64,000 bases of DNA. It comes from Doris montereyensis (Eukaryota > Mollusca > Gastropoda > Nudibranchia > Dorididae). The DNA lies in assembly GCA_037039925.1 (NCBI GenBank), contig JAXRKP010000284.1, forward strand, positions 33,501 through 97,500. Direction: 5' to 3'. Positions 27,801-37,157 of the stretch are shown here, piece by piece; the stretch's first letter is position 1, and the number at the start of each line of letters is the position of its first letter. Made by a program: the position numbers and the translations under genes. Under the pieces are notes generated by a model. It was not told the DNA's origin. It saw only the letters and a list, made by a program, of their open reading frames with translations, and made no database searches.

Positions 27801-27932
27801 AAGTTTAATTTCATATCCACATTGAATCAGTTCATCAAGTATCGCTTTGAAATATGCCCCGATGGTATTTTAACAACAAAATAGATTCATATAAAATGTC
27901 CAGCCCCTCACTTACCGTGCGAAAGCTGCCAT
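17380..27932 (-). CDS. SDHC: Succinate dehydrogenase cytochrome b560 subunit (complex II membrane anchor)
   Basis: The haem- and quinone-binding anchor of mitochondrial complex II, in the inner membrane. Six - strand exons: 27916-27932, 22598-22651, 20821-20928, 19254-19315, 18667-18831 and 17380-17503. All borders are GT-AG and phases agree (2, 2, 2, 1, 0). The product is about 175 aa against ~169 in humans. It starts MAAFAR and has an Arg-containing mitochondrial presequence ([18 protein letters not shown]). The family region [26 protein letters not shown] follows, and then three hydrophobic segments. The haem-ligand helix reads [10 protein letters not shown], with His and RH retained, and the last helix is [20 protein letters not shown]. 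Two single-base insertions, in exons 5 and 6, must be removed to read through. The SISNR motif differs from the usual SI.HRGTG but keeps Ser and Arg. Intron 1 carries repeat X and a piggyBac remnant. Confidence 0.92.
17575..17800. mobile_element. SINE S1 head (+) joined to SINE S2 head (-)
   Basis: 17575-17720 is the + strand S1 5' half: ggttaggctgccgg, then gagttcgaatcctagc, a good B box. 17722-17800 is the S2 tRNA-like head on the - strand (gaacccactacctttcagtt). It lies in SDHC intron 5. Confidence 0.7.
17830..18350. other. SDHC intron 5, nothing recognised
   Basis: No exon or repeat was identified in this part of the intron. Confidence 0.35.
18355..18625 (-). mobile_element. tRNA-derived SINE family S2
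   Basis: On the - strand from the right: head with agtccagaggcaaggtttc and a Pol III B-box-like gggtttgagc, then ataaaaggaggtcccatgtg, gcagatcacaaatctgtgtg and ccttg-type 3' sequence ending in an aatcaaatc tail. Confidence 0.75.
18667..18831 (-). CDS. SDHC: SDHC exon 5, haem-ligand helix
   Basis: Acceptor tggccag, donor gtaagt. It encodes [40 protein letters not shown] and TLPL, then after one extra base [11 protein letters not shown]. His in FH and RH match the family's haem-site helix. Confidence 0.9.
19254..19315 (-). CDS. SDHC: SDHC exon 4, quinone-site helix start
   Basis: Acceptor ccacag, donor gtgaga, 62 nt. It reads [20 protein letters not shown]. The family has SI.HRGTG here; Ser and Arg are kept but His and TG are not. 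Confidence 0.85.
19436..19715 (-). mobile_element. tRNA-derived SINE family S1
   Basis: It carries the S1 words gtttgcactcccaatctagc, tgcacccgggtcaagtgagg and gcttggctaggattcgaacc, and a head ending tctggtagcctaact. It lies in SDHC intron 3. Confidence 0.7.
20180..20760 (+). mobile_element. LINE 3' end interrupted by a second LINE 3' end
   Basis: 20213-20400 reads [18 protein letters not shown], the C-terminal end of the same LINE family as 29525-32892. At about 20480 it switches to a different RTE-like tail (GLDTPRETS, then [17 protein letters not shown]) ending gcaagtaagtaa. At about 20703 the first family resumes (acccatacaccggaagatag) and ends in an (AAAG)n tail. The structure fits a nested insertion. 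Confidence 0.6.
20821..20928 (-). CDS. SDHC: SDHC exon 3
   Basis: Acceptor ctgcag, donor gtgagt. It encodes [20 protein letters not shown] and [16 protein letters not shown], matching the conserved start of mature SDHC (EEM..(F/Y)W.KN, NRP.SPH.TIY). Confidence 0.93.
21230..22112 (-). repeat. 45-bp minisatellite derived from a SINE S1 3' end, ~19 copies
   Basis: The unit is gttccttcaaggccataaat plus gacccatggaatgggagata agaaa. The array runs directly into an S1 body at 22112, and the unit itself is the S1 3' terminus. It lies in SDHC intron 2. The - strand open frames are translated repeat. Confidence 0.9.
22112..22275 (-). mobile_element. tRNA-derived SINE family S1, middle part
   Basis: It continues from the array: acttatcccagtttttctat, acgccagtctgacgcag, aagctagcgtttgtact and tttcccaagggacaca. 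The tRNA-like head is missing. Confidence 0.7.
22328..22525 (+). repeat. ~104-bp tandem duplication
   Basis: Two copies of caacaacgataacacaaatt through gtgaaatgtcgttt, tttttattctatatat and cattcatgaaagaag. The second copy lies next to SDHC exon 2. Confidence 0.85.
22598..22651 (-). CDS. SDHC: SDHC exon 2, mitochondrial presequence
   Basis: Acceptor ttttttcag, donor gtaaag. It encodes [17 protein letters not shown] and ends two bases into an Arg codon. Basic and hydroxylated residues with no acidic ones fit an import signal. Confidence 0.78.
22795..23365 (+). repeat. ~79-bp tandem repeat, 7 copies
   Basis: The unit is aatttataaccattagtaaa, gctctctatacaaatatgtt, tggtaaagaaaaagaaagaa and acaaaacagtggtctcca. 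It lies in SDHC intron 1. Confidence 0.92.
23385..23690 (-). mobile_element. tRNA-derived SINE family S1
   Basis: It starts agttctttcaaggccattac and includes aagctggtgcgtttgtaccc and ccttcccaaggaacaaaac. The degraded head includes gcttcgaacccaggacc. Confidence 0.7.
24190..25600 (+). repeat. Dispersed repeat X, copy 1
   Basis: It shares long, diverged stretches in the same order with 29310-29524 plus 32893-33410 and with 61337-62235: aaaatggtccatcctctttt, ttagtgacgcaatgcttggg, gttctcaataagatgtgaag, ggatcgtgtggatggatga, ggcaccagcaacaaaaccct and aatattgtattgttatg. A (GA)n run of ~90 bp (24749-24840) is expanded only here. It has no coding capacity and its class is unknown. It lies in SDHC intron 1. 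Confidence 0.75.
25601..26394. other. SDHC intron 1, nothing recognised
   Basis: AT-rich intron sequence with no recognised exon or repeat. Confidence 0.35.
26395..26705 (+). repeat. Fragment related to the left part of repeat X
   Basis: It matches 28990-29200: gatgtgtctgttaa, aaaataaatgtt, caagaatctg, gctgttaaatgtagctaa and atgttacagtg. The right side is cut by the piggyBac element at 26706. Confidence 0.6.
26949..27113 (+). pseudogene. piggyBac transposase N-terminal remnant
   Basis: 54 codons, starting [20 protein letters not shown] and continuing [16 protein letters not shown] with a run of Asp. piggyBac-family transposases commonly start with such an acidic, DDE-poor region. The DNA-binding and catalytic parts are absent, so it cannot transpose itself. 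The call rests on the flanking TTAA and inverted ends more than on the peptide. Confidence 0.6.
27119..27226 (+). repeat. ~25-bp tandem repeat in the piggyBac remnant
   Basis: Four copies of gacagagaggggaaagtggg cgt with one or two changes each. Confidence 0.85.
27916..27932 (-). CDS. SDHC: SDHC exon 1 (17 coding nt)
   Basis: ATG is at 27932-27930, reading MAAFA plus two bases, then donor gtaagt. The leftover CG joins the A of exon 2 to give Arg. It is short but supported by phase, by the donor and by the MAA start typical of animal SDHC. Confidence 0.75.
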
Positions 27933-28955
27933 CTTTTGTTTACGTAAAGTGCTTTAGTAACCATCAAGTCAAAAAGAGCTACAAATAATATTTGAGAGTC
28001 ACATGATTTTAAACTCACTATCGATCATAAAATGTGAGGTTACAGAAATAACGTTTATTTATCAAAGTGGCACAGTGAAGTGAAGACATTAGTGACAACT
28101 CTATTAAAGAAAACAAAAAATTCCTTTTCCCCTCCCGACGAATTTCTACATCTTGTAGTTAATCACTATTGAACGTTTCTTTAGTTGATAGACATCCTCA
28201 TTATAATGTGTACTTCATATTATGGTATCGACTCTGACGCACTCTTGTTTGTAAAAGATTTAATTTTAACCAAGAGTCAAGAGTTCATCGAGTTCAGCGC
28301 AATGGACGCCATGAAGATGAAGTGACTCAAGACATTTAAAGCTTCTTAATCAGTTTGAAAACAAAAATTGAATGCAATCACATTGGTTAAATTTCTTACT
28401 TTTGTTTAGAGAGGTAGGTGAGGATATATTTTATGAGCAATTGTATTAATATCTTTGTAGATATCTATTTTATTGACCTATTTCATAACGATATTAGCTC
28501 ATCGTCCACTATTCAATATTATATATGTCTACAACTCAATTATTTAATGCACTCATCAACACATTGCTCTCACTCAATCAGGTTTGAGGTCTCTCTATTA
28601 ACTCATATTTGTAAGTTCAATGTTGACTTTGAAATTCCGTTCCTCTCTTGACTCTACGAAGACCATCTTCCACAATTCCAAGCACCTGTAGTCTGTAGAC
28701 TAGTTTAGTCTCCCCCACACAGTACACTACACACCAACACCACTTTCTAAACTTTCTATTTGACTAGATCTATCTCTATGCTATCACTCATATCAGAGTT
28801 ATGATTTAATCATTTGTCCCGTTGTCTTAGTCTTATTAAATTTATTATCTCCCATTGCTATATACCTGTTAAGACGGCTTCCTCTGTGATGATCACAATA
28901 ATAATAGATTTGATAAAAATACTTGGAACATTTCCAATTTATTGAGCTTGGTTTT
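27933..28955. promoter_or_regulatory. SDHC upstream region
   Basis: This is the DNA just 5' of the SDHC start codon (- strand), so it should hold the 5' UTR and promoter. No TATA box or initiator can be fixed from sequence alone and no other gene is recognised. Confidence 0.35.
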
Positions 28956-28959
28956 TGGG

Positions 28960-29524
28960 TTAAAAGTTCTTAAAGTGGTGCAACATCAAGACGGCTACAA
29001 CACATCAGTACAGCTGTTTAATGTGTCTGTTAAAAGTTCTCTTTATTTCAATTACAAAAGCTCTCATTACAGTGAAAATAAATGTTGAACAATAACTAAC
29101 AAGAATCTGATGTGATCATAATAGATAGTGAGTGGTTGTTAAGCTGTTAAATGTAGCTAAGCTAAATGTTACAGTGACCGTGTTGATGAGGGAAATTTGT
29201 GACATTCCTTGGCATCGACCAATAAAAGTACACAGTTATTATGATATTATAACAAATGATTCTATTTGTTCCAAAGATAATTTCGTTTAGAGCTTCCCAT
29301 AGATGATTTATTGACACTTGGCAGGTATCATATAATGGTCCATCCCCATTTTCCTCTTTTGTCAAAATGTACATTATATTTCTTACAAGTTATATTTCTT
29401 ACAAGTCTTATTTACCATGTTAAAAGCTTAGAACCTGGGGATTCCAGAATGACTTTAAGAGATAGCAAAGCACTGTGAGGCTTGGTAAATTAGCGTAATT
29501 CATGTTTTTTCAGTCAAGGGACAC
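28960..29524 (+). repeat. Dispersed repeat X, copy 2, left part
   Basis: It matches 26395-26650 and then 24190-24420 (tggtccatccccattttcct, gactttaagagatagcaaag, catgttttttcagtcaaggg). It is cut at 29524 by a LINE and resumes at 32893. Confidence 0.75.
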
Positions 29525-32500
29525 TTCTTTCTTTCTTTATCAGTTCCCATTCTACCTTTCGGTGTATGGGTTCAGATGCCCGAGATGATCTATCTCCAGG
29601 ATGACCTTTCCTGGTATTTTCTGTTTGCTTCCAAAAAAGTTAAATTTCTATGCTTCAATGCCTCTTTTATATCTTCTTTTCACTTTCTCCGAGGTCTGCC
29701 TTTTGGTCTTTTACCTTGACTTAAGCACTGTACACTGATTTAGCTATTATATTGTCATTCATTCTGTTTACATGCCCAAACCATCTCAATTGATTTGTTT
29801 CTATCTTAGTTTTTATGCCATCTGCTTTGGTTTGATCTCTTTTTGTTGTGTTTCTGATTTTGTCTCTTTAGTTTTCCTACTCTTCTTAGATATTTCATTT
29901 TCAGCTTACCTGTACTCTACTGTATTCCTATACTGTCTAAGGTCCAGTTTTCGCTGCCATAGAGAGAGTAGGAAATAAACTGTATTGTATCTCTGCCATT
30001 TTGGTTTTTGTTGATAATTCTGCTTACCTATAAATGCCTTTCCTAGATGGTTATATATTGCATTGCACTTGCCTTTTTGATTTCTGGCTGATTTCTTTCT
30101 CTTAGTTTTACCTATGAATTAATCATTACTCTAGGTAATTGTAGCTTTGAGCTTGTTCTAAATTCTCCCTGCCCAATTTAAGATTTTGTGTTTTAGCTCT
30201 AGTTACTAGCATTGTTTTGGTTTTCTTTGCATTTAATCTCATTCCTTTATTTAGTTCATTGTTCATAATGTTGATATTCAACTGGAGGTCACTTTCTGAT
30301 TTTCCAAACAGAGCTAAATCATCGGTAAATGAAAGGATTGATACATTTTTACTGGTTTGAGCTTCCACATACCTACATTCATTTTCTTCATTTTTGGAGA
30401 TGTCTTTGCGACTGAATCCATAAATATGATAAACAAAAGAGGACTTAGGATACAACCTGTCTTACTCTATATCTACATCAAATTCTTCTGATACATTTCC
30501 AGCTACCTCTCACTGCACATGTTGGTTTCTTGTAAGAACTTTTAATGGCTTCTATTAAATTTTGCTCTACATTGTGTTCTTTTAAGGAATGATCCTCCCT
30601 CCTCACAGTGTCAAATGCCTTTTCTAAGTCAATAAAACACAGGTGCAAGTCAATGTTTCTCTCAAGGAATTTTTCTATTATTTGTCTGATTGTAAATATG
30701 TGGTCTTGTAACACTTTTTCCTGGTCTAAATCCACTCTGATGCTCTTCAGTCTGATCCTCTACTCTTTTCCTTAGTCTCATTTCCAGAATCCTGGCATAT
30801 ACTTTTCCTGGAACGCTAAGTAGTGATATCCCTCTATAGTTTGAGCATTCCATAGTTGATCCTTTCTTATGTATTGGTACTTCCATTCCCTTTTCCAGTC
30901 ATCTGGCGCTTGTTTGGACTTCCATGCTTGTTGGCATTTGCATGTAGTAGTTTGTCAGCCTCTCTCCCTTGGGTTTTAATCATTTCTGGATAAACTTGAT
31001 CTGCTCCTGGGGCCTTTCCTAATTTCTGCTTTTCTTATAGCTGTTTGATTTCTTCCATTGATATTCTACATCTTCAGCTGTCTCCTCTGGATTACTTGAT
31101 AGTGATACTCTTACTAATTGATCTTTACTCCTTGTTTCATACGTTCTGGGGGGATTATGTAATTGGTGAAAATGCTTTCTCCATGTTTCCATGATTTCGC
31201 TGTCTTCTTTTCATTATTTCTCCTTTGACATTCTTAATTTGTCGTATTGGGTATGCTTTAGTCTTTCTCATGCTCTTCATTGCCCCCAGAACAGCTTTTC
31301 ATTTCCTTGATAGTTTTCTTGGAGTCTTTGTCCAAACTCTTCCCATTGTTCCTGTTTGGCTTTCCTCACTTCTTCTTGGCGATAGTTCTTTTATTCACAT
31401 AATCTCTTCTATCCTCTGGTCTCTTTGTTTGCAAGTATTTCTTCCAGGCATCCTTCTTTTCTTTGATCTTAATCTTGACATTTTCTTTCCACCATGCTGT
31501 TCTTTTTCTATCTCCTTTGATTTGTTTCCTACCGTAGACCTCTTCAGTACAACTGAGAGTGTTTCTTTATACATCTGCCACTTTTCTTCTATTGTGCTAT
31601 CTTTCAGATATATCTGTCTTTCACTGATAAATCTTTTTATCTTAGATTGATATACCTGTTTTACCTCTGGTTTATTTAGTTCCTCTATTTTGAGTTTAGA
31701 AGCTTTCTTCTCTTTCCTTTTCTGTTTGTTTTCCTCAGTCAGTAATCTCTTTTTGGCAATCACTAAATGATGATCACTAAATATTTCTGCTCCTCTGTTT
31801 ACTCTTGCATCCAATGTACTGTAAAAAGGGAGCTGCTAACTATTATGTAGTCTATTATTGACTTTTCACACCTGTCTTCATTTACTCTTGTATATTTGTT
31901 AATTTGTGGATATCTTTATGAGGAAAAAAGTGTTTGCTATTTTCATGTTATTCTTTAGGCAAAAATCTATTAGTATCTCTCCATTTGGAGAAGTTGTCTC
32001 TCCTTCATTACCTATTACTCCTCCTGGTGTTTCTATATTGTTGCCTACTCTAGCGCTTAAATTTCTTAAAATCATTAGTTCCTGTTTGTGTTTAAGATTC
32101 TCTGCAGCTAGTTGTGAATCGTTTTGAAGGTATCTTTTTCTTCCTTAGTGGCGTCTTCGTTTGGTTCATAAGTTATTAATAATTTAATTTCTCTTCCTTT
32201 TGGTTTAATATTTACCTCTAATAGCTGGGGCTTATAAATTTCCAACTCTCTAGTAGCTTTTCATGCCTTTTATGCATTAGGAGGCCTACTCCTGCTCTAG
32301 CTCTATCTTGGACACCTACACCTGAGGAGATCAAAATATGATTCGGTCCTACATTTTCTATTCCTTGTCCTTTTTTCTTTGTTTCTGTAATGGCCAAAAT
32401 ATCTACTTTGAATTTTTCCATTTCTTCAACTAATTCTAACTCTTTTTCCATTTATTGCCCTAACGTTCCATGTTCCAAAATCACAGTCCGTGTTCGTTTC

Positions 32501-32892
32501 CAAGTTCATTCTTCCAAAGATCAAGCCGGTTATATTTCTTTGACTTCTCTGAATCAGGTTGTTTTGGATAAGCAGGGGATTAGCCCACTGTACCTAGGTA
32601 GATGGTGGGGCTGCCACCTTGAGGCCCCCTACCAAGCCTTATTATTTCCTAGCAGGGTTAACTCCCTTAGCCTTTGATCATTCAAGACAGGTCTGCAAGG
32701 CATCAGGTTGTTTTCTATCAGGGTTAACTCCCTAGTCTTGGTCATTCAAGACAGGCCTGCAAGGCAGCAGATTGTTTTCTGTCAGGTTAACTCCCTTAGC
32801 CTTCGGTCAACCAAGACCACCTGCTGCAAGGCAGCAGGAGACTCGTGGAGATCATCTACTCCCCGTACAGGTGCTTACCTGTCCACTGCCCG
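29525..32892 (-). mobile_element. Near full-length RTE-like non-LTR retrotransposon (LINE), inactive
   Basis: 3.37 kb on the - strand, inserted in repeat X between target copies gtcaagggaca (29513-29523) and gtcaagagaca (32893-32903). From the 5' end: a tandem-repeat leader (32590-32880); an APE-type endonuclease with DILAITETKKKGQG (about 32400) and SDHHLV (about 31770); a reverse transcriptase with NYRGISLL (about 30840), FIDLEKAFDTV (about 30620) and FTDDLALFG (about 30320, motif C); a C-terminal region; and a (TTCT)n tail on the + strand. The length fits the RTE clade, but the clade is inferred. Many stops and frameshifts break the single ORF. Confidence 0.82.
32590..32840 (-). repeat. 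~65-bp tandem repeat in the LINE 5' leader, 3 copies
   Basis: The unit, read on +, is tcaggttgttttctatcagg followed by gttaactccctag and attcaagacaggcctgcaag. Repeated leaders can act as LINE promoters, but this is not shown here. Confidence 0.7.
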
Positions 32893-33410
32893 GTCAAGAG
32901 ACATAACTGTCAAATTCTTGGTCGCGCACAGTGACGCAATGTTGGGTGGTACTGCCCAGGTCTGTCGACTGCCAGTTTCTCTGGTTTATTTAGTGACGCA
33001 ACGCTTTGGGCATCTGATTTGGAGAGATCCTTAGTTCTCAATAAGATGTGAAGTTTGTGTTCAGTGACACCTCAGGCGTGAAGTCCACGAGAGCAGTGCC
33101 TTACCGCTGATGATTCACGTGTCCTCGGATCGTGTGGGTGGATGACAACCGATACTTTTTTGTCCTGTTTTCTTAAAATTCTGTGATTATACGCCTTTCT
33201 TTTGCATTCTCTTTTATGCATTATGGGTATATCGGTGTGCCATTCTGCTAAATACGAACGAGTGAGGATGCGACAAGTATAGGCCGACATTTGCCAATAG
33301 AGAGAGAGAGAGAAAGAGACAGAAACGCAATGACACTAATGACCTTCTAATCGAAAAAGAAAGCGATCTTGCCGACAATTTTGATAAATAGGTTTCTTTC
33401 TTCACAAAAA
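32893..33410 (+). repeat. Dispersed repeat X, copy 2, right part
   Basis: It continues exactly where 29524 stops relative to copy 1: agtgacgcaatgtt, tttatttagtgacgcaacgc, gttctcaataagatgtgaag, ggatcgtgtgggtggatga, then ttgccaatagagagagag. Confidence 0.75.
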
Positions 33411-33589
33411 CTTCTTCTTCAGGTCTAAAGGTAGCTGAGTTGACTTTAGACCACTCTAGATTTAAGTGTAGTCTGTAGTGTAATGTAAAACCAGAACAAA
33501 CACATTACTGTCAAACACATTACTGTACTGCACTGTGAAATAGACAGGATCATCAGACAGCTACGTTTTCATTTTTAAGCCGCATTAAT

Positions 33590-33745
33590 GAATTGAAGGG
33601 GTCATTTCAATAGTGTGCCTTAGAAGTCACAATTACATCATTCAGAGAAAAAATGACAAAAAAACATAGGATTATCTTTCTATCTCGTTTTTCACGAAAG
33701 TGGACGTAGGCACAGTATTGAATTGAACCCTTTAATTTGGTCTCA
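33590..33745. mobile_element. MITE family 1, compact copy
   Basis: The left end is aattgaaggggtcatttcaa then tagtgtgcctta; the right end is gtaggcacagtattgaattg then aaccc. It has the same ends as 1605-1850. Confidence 0.65.
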
Positions 33746-34902
33746 AATCAATAGTTTTTTTGTTGCTCTTTACTTGACAAATGCTAGCGACAACTTCATC
33801 ACAAGTCTAAAAAGCCAAAGTGTTGAACATTTCTGGGGGGAAAGTATGAGTTAGCGCACTCTAGCACCGCCAGCACTTTGTACCGACACGATTACAATCT
33901 CTAGCTTATACTTATGCTTGACAAGCATGCCCGTAGACAGTGCCGATTATGATTACTCTTTTTTCCCACGCTTTTTTTTTTTTTTTCAACGATGAACTAC
34001 ATTATAATAGGTTTCTGGGTGCAGGGTGATATCAAGTACCGGTACAGTATTCGATACTTAGGTTAGCCGGCTTTTCATTACAGATCTAATGACCGGAAAT
34101 GAAGGAATGGGTAACAATTAACAATGAAACAGTTTCATGGATTGCAGGGCAAAACAATCTTTTTCCAACAATTAAAATACTGATTTGACCCAAGAGTTTA
34201 TAATTCACTAAGAATCTAAAGGCCGCTATTTGAAATCTACATAGATGTGAAATTTGGAGGTTTTTTGGGTGCAGTGGTTCCTGCGTTTTGAGCAGTTAAA
34301 GTTTGAGATGTACAGCTTTATTGGGCATGATGCGCGATGGATCATTACATTAAAAGGGAGCAGTCCCCGATCTTCCAGCATTACAAACTGGCTCTTGCAT
34401 ATGTGTGTTCCTAAGTTGTCTCCCTTTATTATTACTTCCGGATGTATAAAAAGTAATGCTGACCATAGCCACAAGTTGAAAATACACTATGCGGTGCTAA
34501 AGTATTATATATATATATGAGTGATAATGGGAACACAGGGGAGGGGATTCTGTTTCTATTTCTTTTATAGTGCAGTTGAGTGAGGCAAGCCCTAGTTTTA
34601 TAAGTAGATGATTAGTTGTTTTATTTGTTTTAACAGAATTTTAGAAATAATACACATGATTCCAAAGGGATTACTATTATGCTGCTTTTTTATCTATTCA
34701 TAATGAGTTCAATTTCTATTGAAATTTTGCCTTGAACCTCACCAAAATCTGTCCCTGCGTTCTGCCGAGGCAGTGTGCACTCAGGCCTCATTTTCCCGAG
34801 GTTTTTTGTTTTGTTTATTATCCCTGAAATATAGTTCATGAATGCGAATCTGTTGAAGCGTTATTAAGTTTTTCTCTTATAATTGTCTTCTATTAAACAC
34901 AG
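33746..34902 (+). promoter_or_regulatory. MCRS1 upstream region
   Basis: Sequence before the first coding exon. tattaaacacag immediately precedes the start codon and looks like an acceptor, so a non-coding 5' exon probably lies in this stretch. Its position is not clear. No other gene is recognised. Confidence 0.4.
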
Positions 34903-34904
34903 AA

Positions 34905-35122
34905 ATGGAAACTTCAGAATCCATCGACGTATCCATGCCTACCACAACAAGCCAAGACTTGGCCAACCAATCCGGAACCAGCGATGACTCAAACTTGTCT
35001 TTACCTTCCACGCCTGGCCCTGGCGATGTCACCTCACCTGCAGCAAGTGGTTTGAGTGTCATGCCCGCTCCTAAAATACAGGCGCCACCACGGTCTCGGA
35101 GACTTCCCATAGGAGATGCCAG
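34905..35122 (+). CDS. MCRS1: MCRS1 exon 1 (first coding)
   Basis: ATG at 34905 follows an acceptor-like cacag. It reads [20 protein letters not shown], a Ser/Thr/Pro-rich disordered stretch, and ends [10 protein letters not shown] plus AG before donor gtttgt. Phase 2. Confidence 0.8.
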
Positions 35123-35180
35123 GTTTGTTTCTTCTTCTTCTTCTTCTTCTTCTTCTTCTTCTTCTTCTTCTTCTTCTTCT

Positions 35181-35212
<32 letters not shown>

Positions 35213-37114
35213 CCTTGTCGTTCCACATCAATCAGTCTTGACTTCTTGAAAAAAAAAAATCTTAGATTCTGAGATTTGGCAAAAGTTTTGAAAACAACAA
35301 TTAGGTCTTTGAGATGTCATAAATAACATCTTGTAGTTCATGGAGCAATCATGATCTGCCCATATTTATTTCATTATGAAGAAGACTTTACGTATAGAGA
35401 GAAATTAAGGAATGTTTGTACGATGTGAGAAATGAGTGGGCTGATGGTATAACCCCATATCGTCGGGGGATCTCGGTAGTCCAGAGGCAAGGTGTCGGCC
35501 TCTCAACCAAAGGACAGTGGATTTGAGCCCGAGTTGAAAAATGTTTCCTCGTTTTTGAAAAACAGTGCTCCAATTAAAACTTTCCGATTCGTTTGTAGTC
35601 AAGTTCTATGAGTTCTTAAAAATGTCTAAGAAATCAACCAACCAGAATGCTCCAATTAAAACTTTCCGATTCGTTTGTAGTCAAGTTCTATGAGTTCTAG
35701 CCTAAAAATGTCTAAGAAATCAACCAACCAGAATGCTCCAATTAAAACTTTCCGATTCGTTTGTAGTCAAGTTCTATGAGTTCTAGCCTAAAAATGTCTA
35801 AGAAATCAACCAACCAGAATGCTCCAATTAAAACTTTCCGATTCGTTTGTAGTCAAGTTCTATGAGAATTGAAGTTTTACTTGTGTTTCTTAAAATATCT
35901 AAATGTGACTTGGGCACATATTATGTTATATTATGCAATTGACAGTATGACACATACTACTATTTTCTTTTCCCCCTCCACCTTAGCAACTTGATTCCCG
36001 CCAGAGGAGCTCCACGCGTTCCATCAAACGGAAAAAATTTGACGATGAGCTGGTGGAGAGCAGCCTTGTCAAGACGGAACGCAGCAGCGGCCGGGTGAAG
36101 GGATCCACTCGTCTCGTCACCGTCGTCCCGTCCTTGGTGCCCGGAGGTCACGTGACCCAGGTTCACAGCCAAGCGAGTCTGGCTCCGACCCGGCCCCCGT
36201 CGCTCTGGTGGCTGTTCCGCCCCGTCGCAGTCACCGCGGGTGACGTTAGTACATCGCTTCTGTTCCAACCTCTGCGCTCCCACCGTGGTGTCTGTGTCTG
36301 CCCAGAGTCAGACGAACGTGAACCCGTGAAGCCAAAGGTACGTGCACCTCTGTCTGACATTTTATGGAAGGAGTGGTGGAGAAAGTGCGGACGTTTTTTT
36401 GTGCTGTTGAGATCTGTCTTTTATTGCTTTGACACTGGAGAGAGTTCACCATGAGTTGAAATATTTGTGTGTGTTGTTGTTGTGTGTGCTTTTCCTTGTG
36501 AAGCTCCATGGTTTGTGTGATTGCATTTAATAATAATAATAATAATGATATTAATAATTAATTTCTATAGCGCCCATTCCCATCTTACGACAGCTCTTGA
36601 CGCATAATTATATATACAGAGTAAAAACATGAGCAATGTACATATAAAAAATACATGAAAATGTAATATTATTTGTAGTGGTGTATGGTACATAAATTGA
36701 AACTGAATAATAAAAACTTACTTTTCATCTAAGCAGCATCGTATAATTTCAGGTGTTTTTTTAACGTGTCAAACATAGATCGCATTGACAGCGGAAGATA
36801 ATTCCAGACGTGACGACCTGCGTATTTAAAAGGGCGCAGTGACAGTTTTGTCAGGCCTTTTCTTTGGGGAAACGCTTAGCAGACACTGATAGGTAGATTT
36901 CAGTTGGCGAGATGGAATATAACCAGAGATCGGATCTTTAAGTAATTTGGAGCTCTATTTTTAAATTTGTAAATTGTTTTGATTCTTAAATCCTTTTGTT
37001 GCTTTTGATTGTACTATTTCTATCTTTGAAGTAACCCTGTCCACCGAAGCGGTGATCTCAGGGTTTGTACAGCGTCGTCGAGCACCTTTGGTGGATGTCA
37101 GGCGCTCTATAAAT

Positions 37115-37157
<43 letters not shown>

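Noticed and set aside
29772..32677. + strand frames over the LINE
   Set aside because: They are antisense shadows. Endonuclease and reverse transcriptase motifs read only on the - strand.
35960..36509. Overlapping frames on the - strand
   Set aside because: They are shadows of MCRS1 exon 2. No domain is recognised and the + strand carries the conserved signature.
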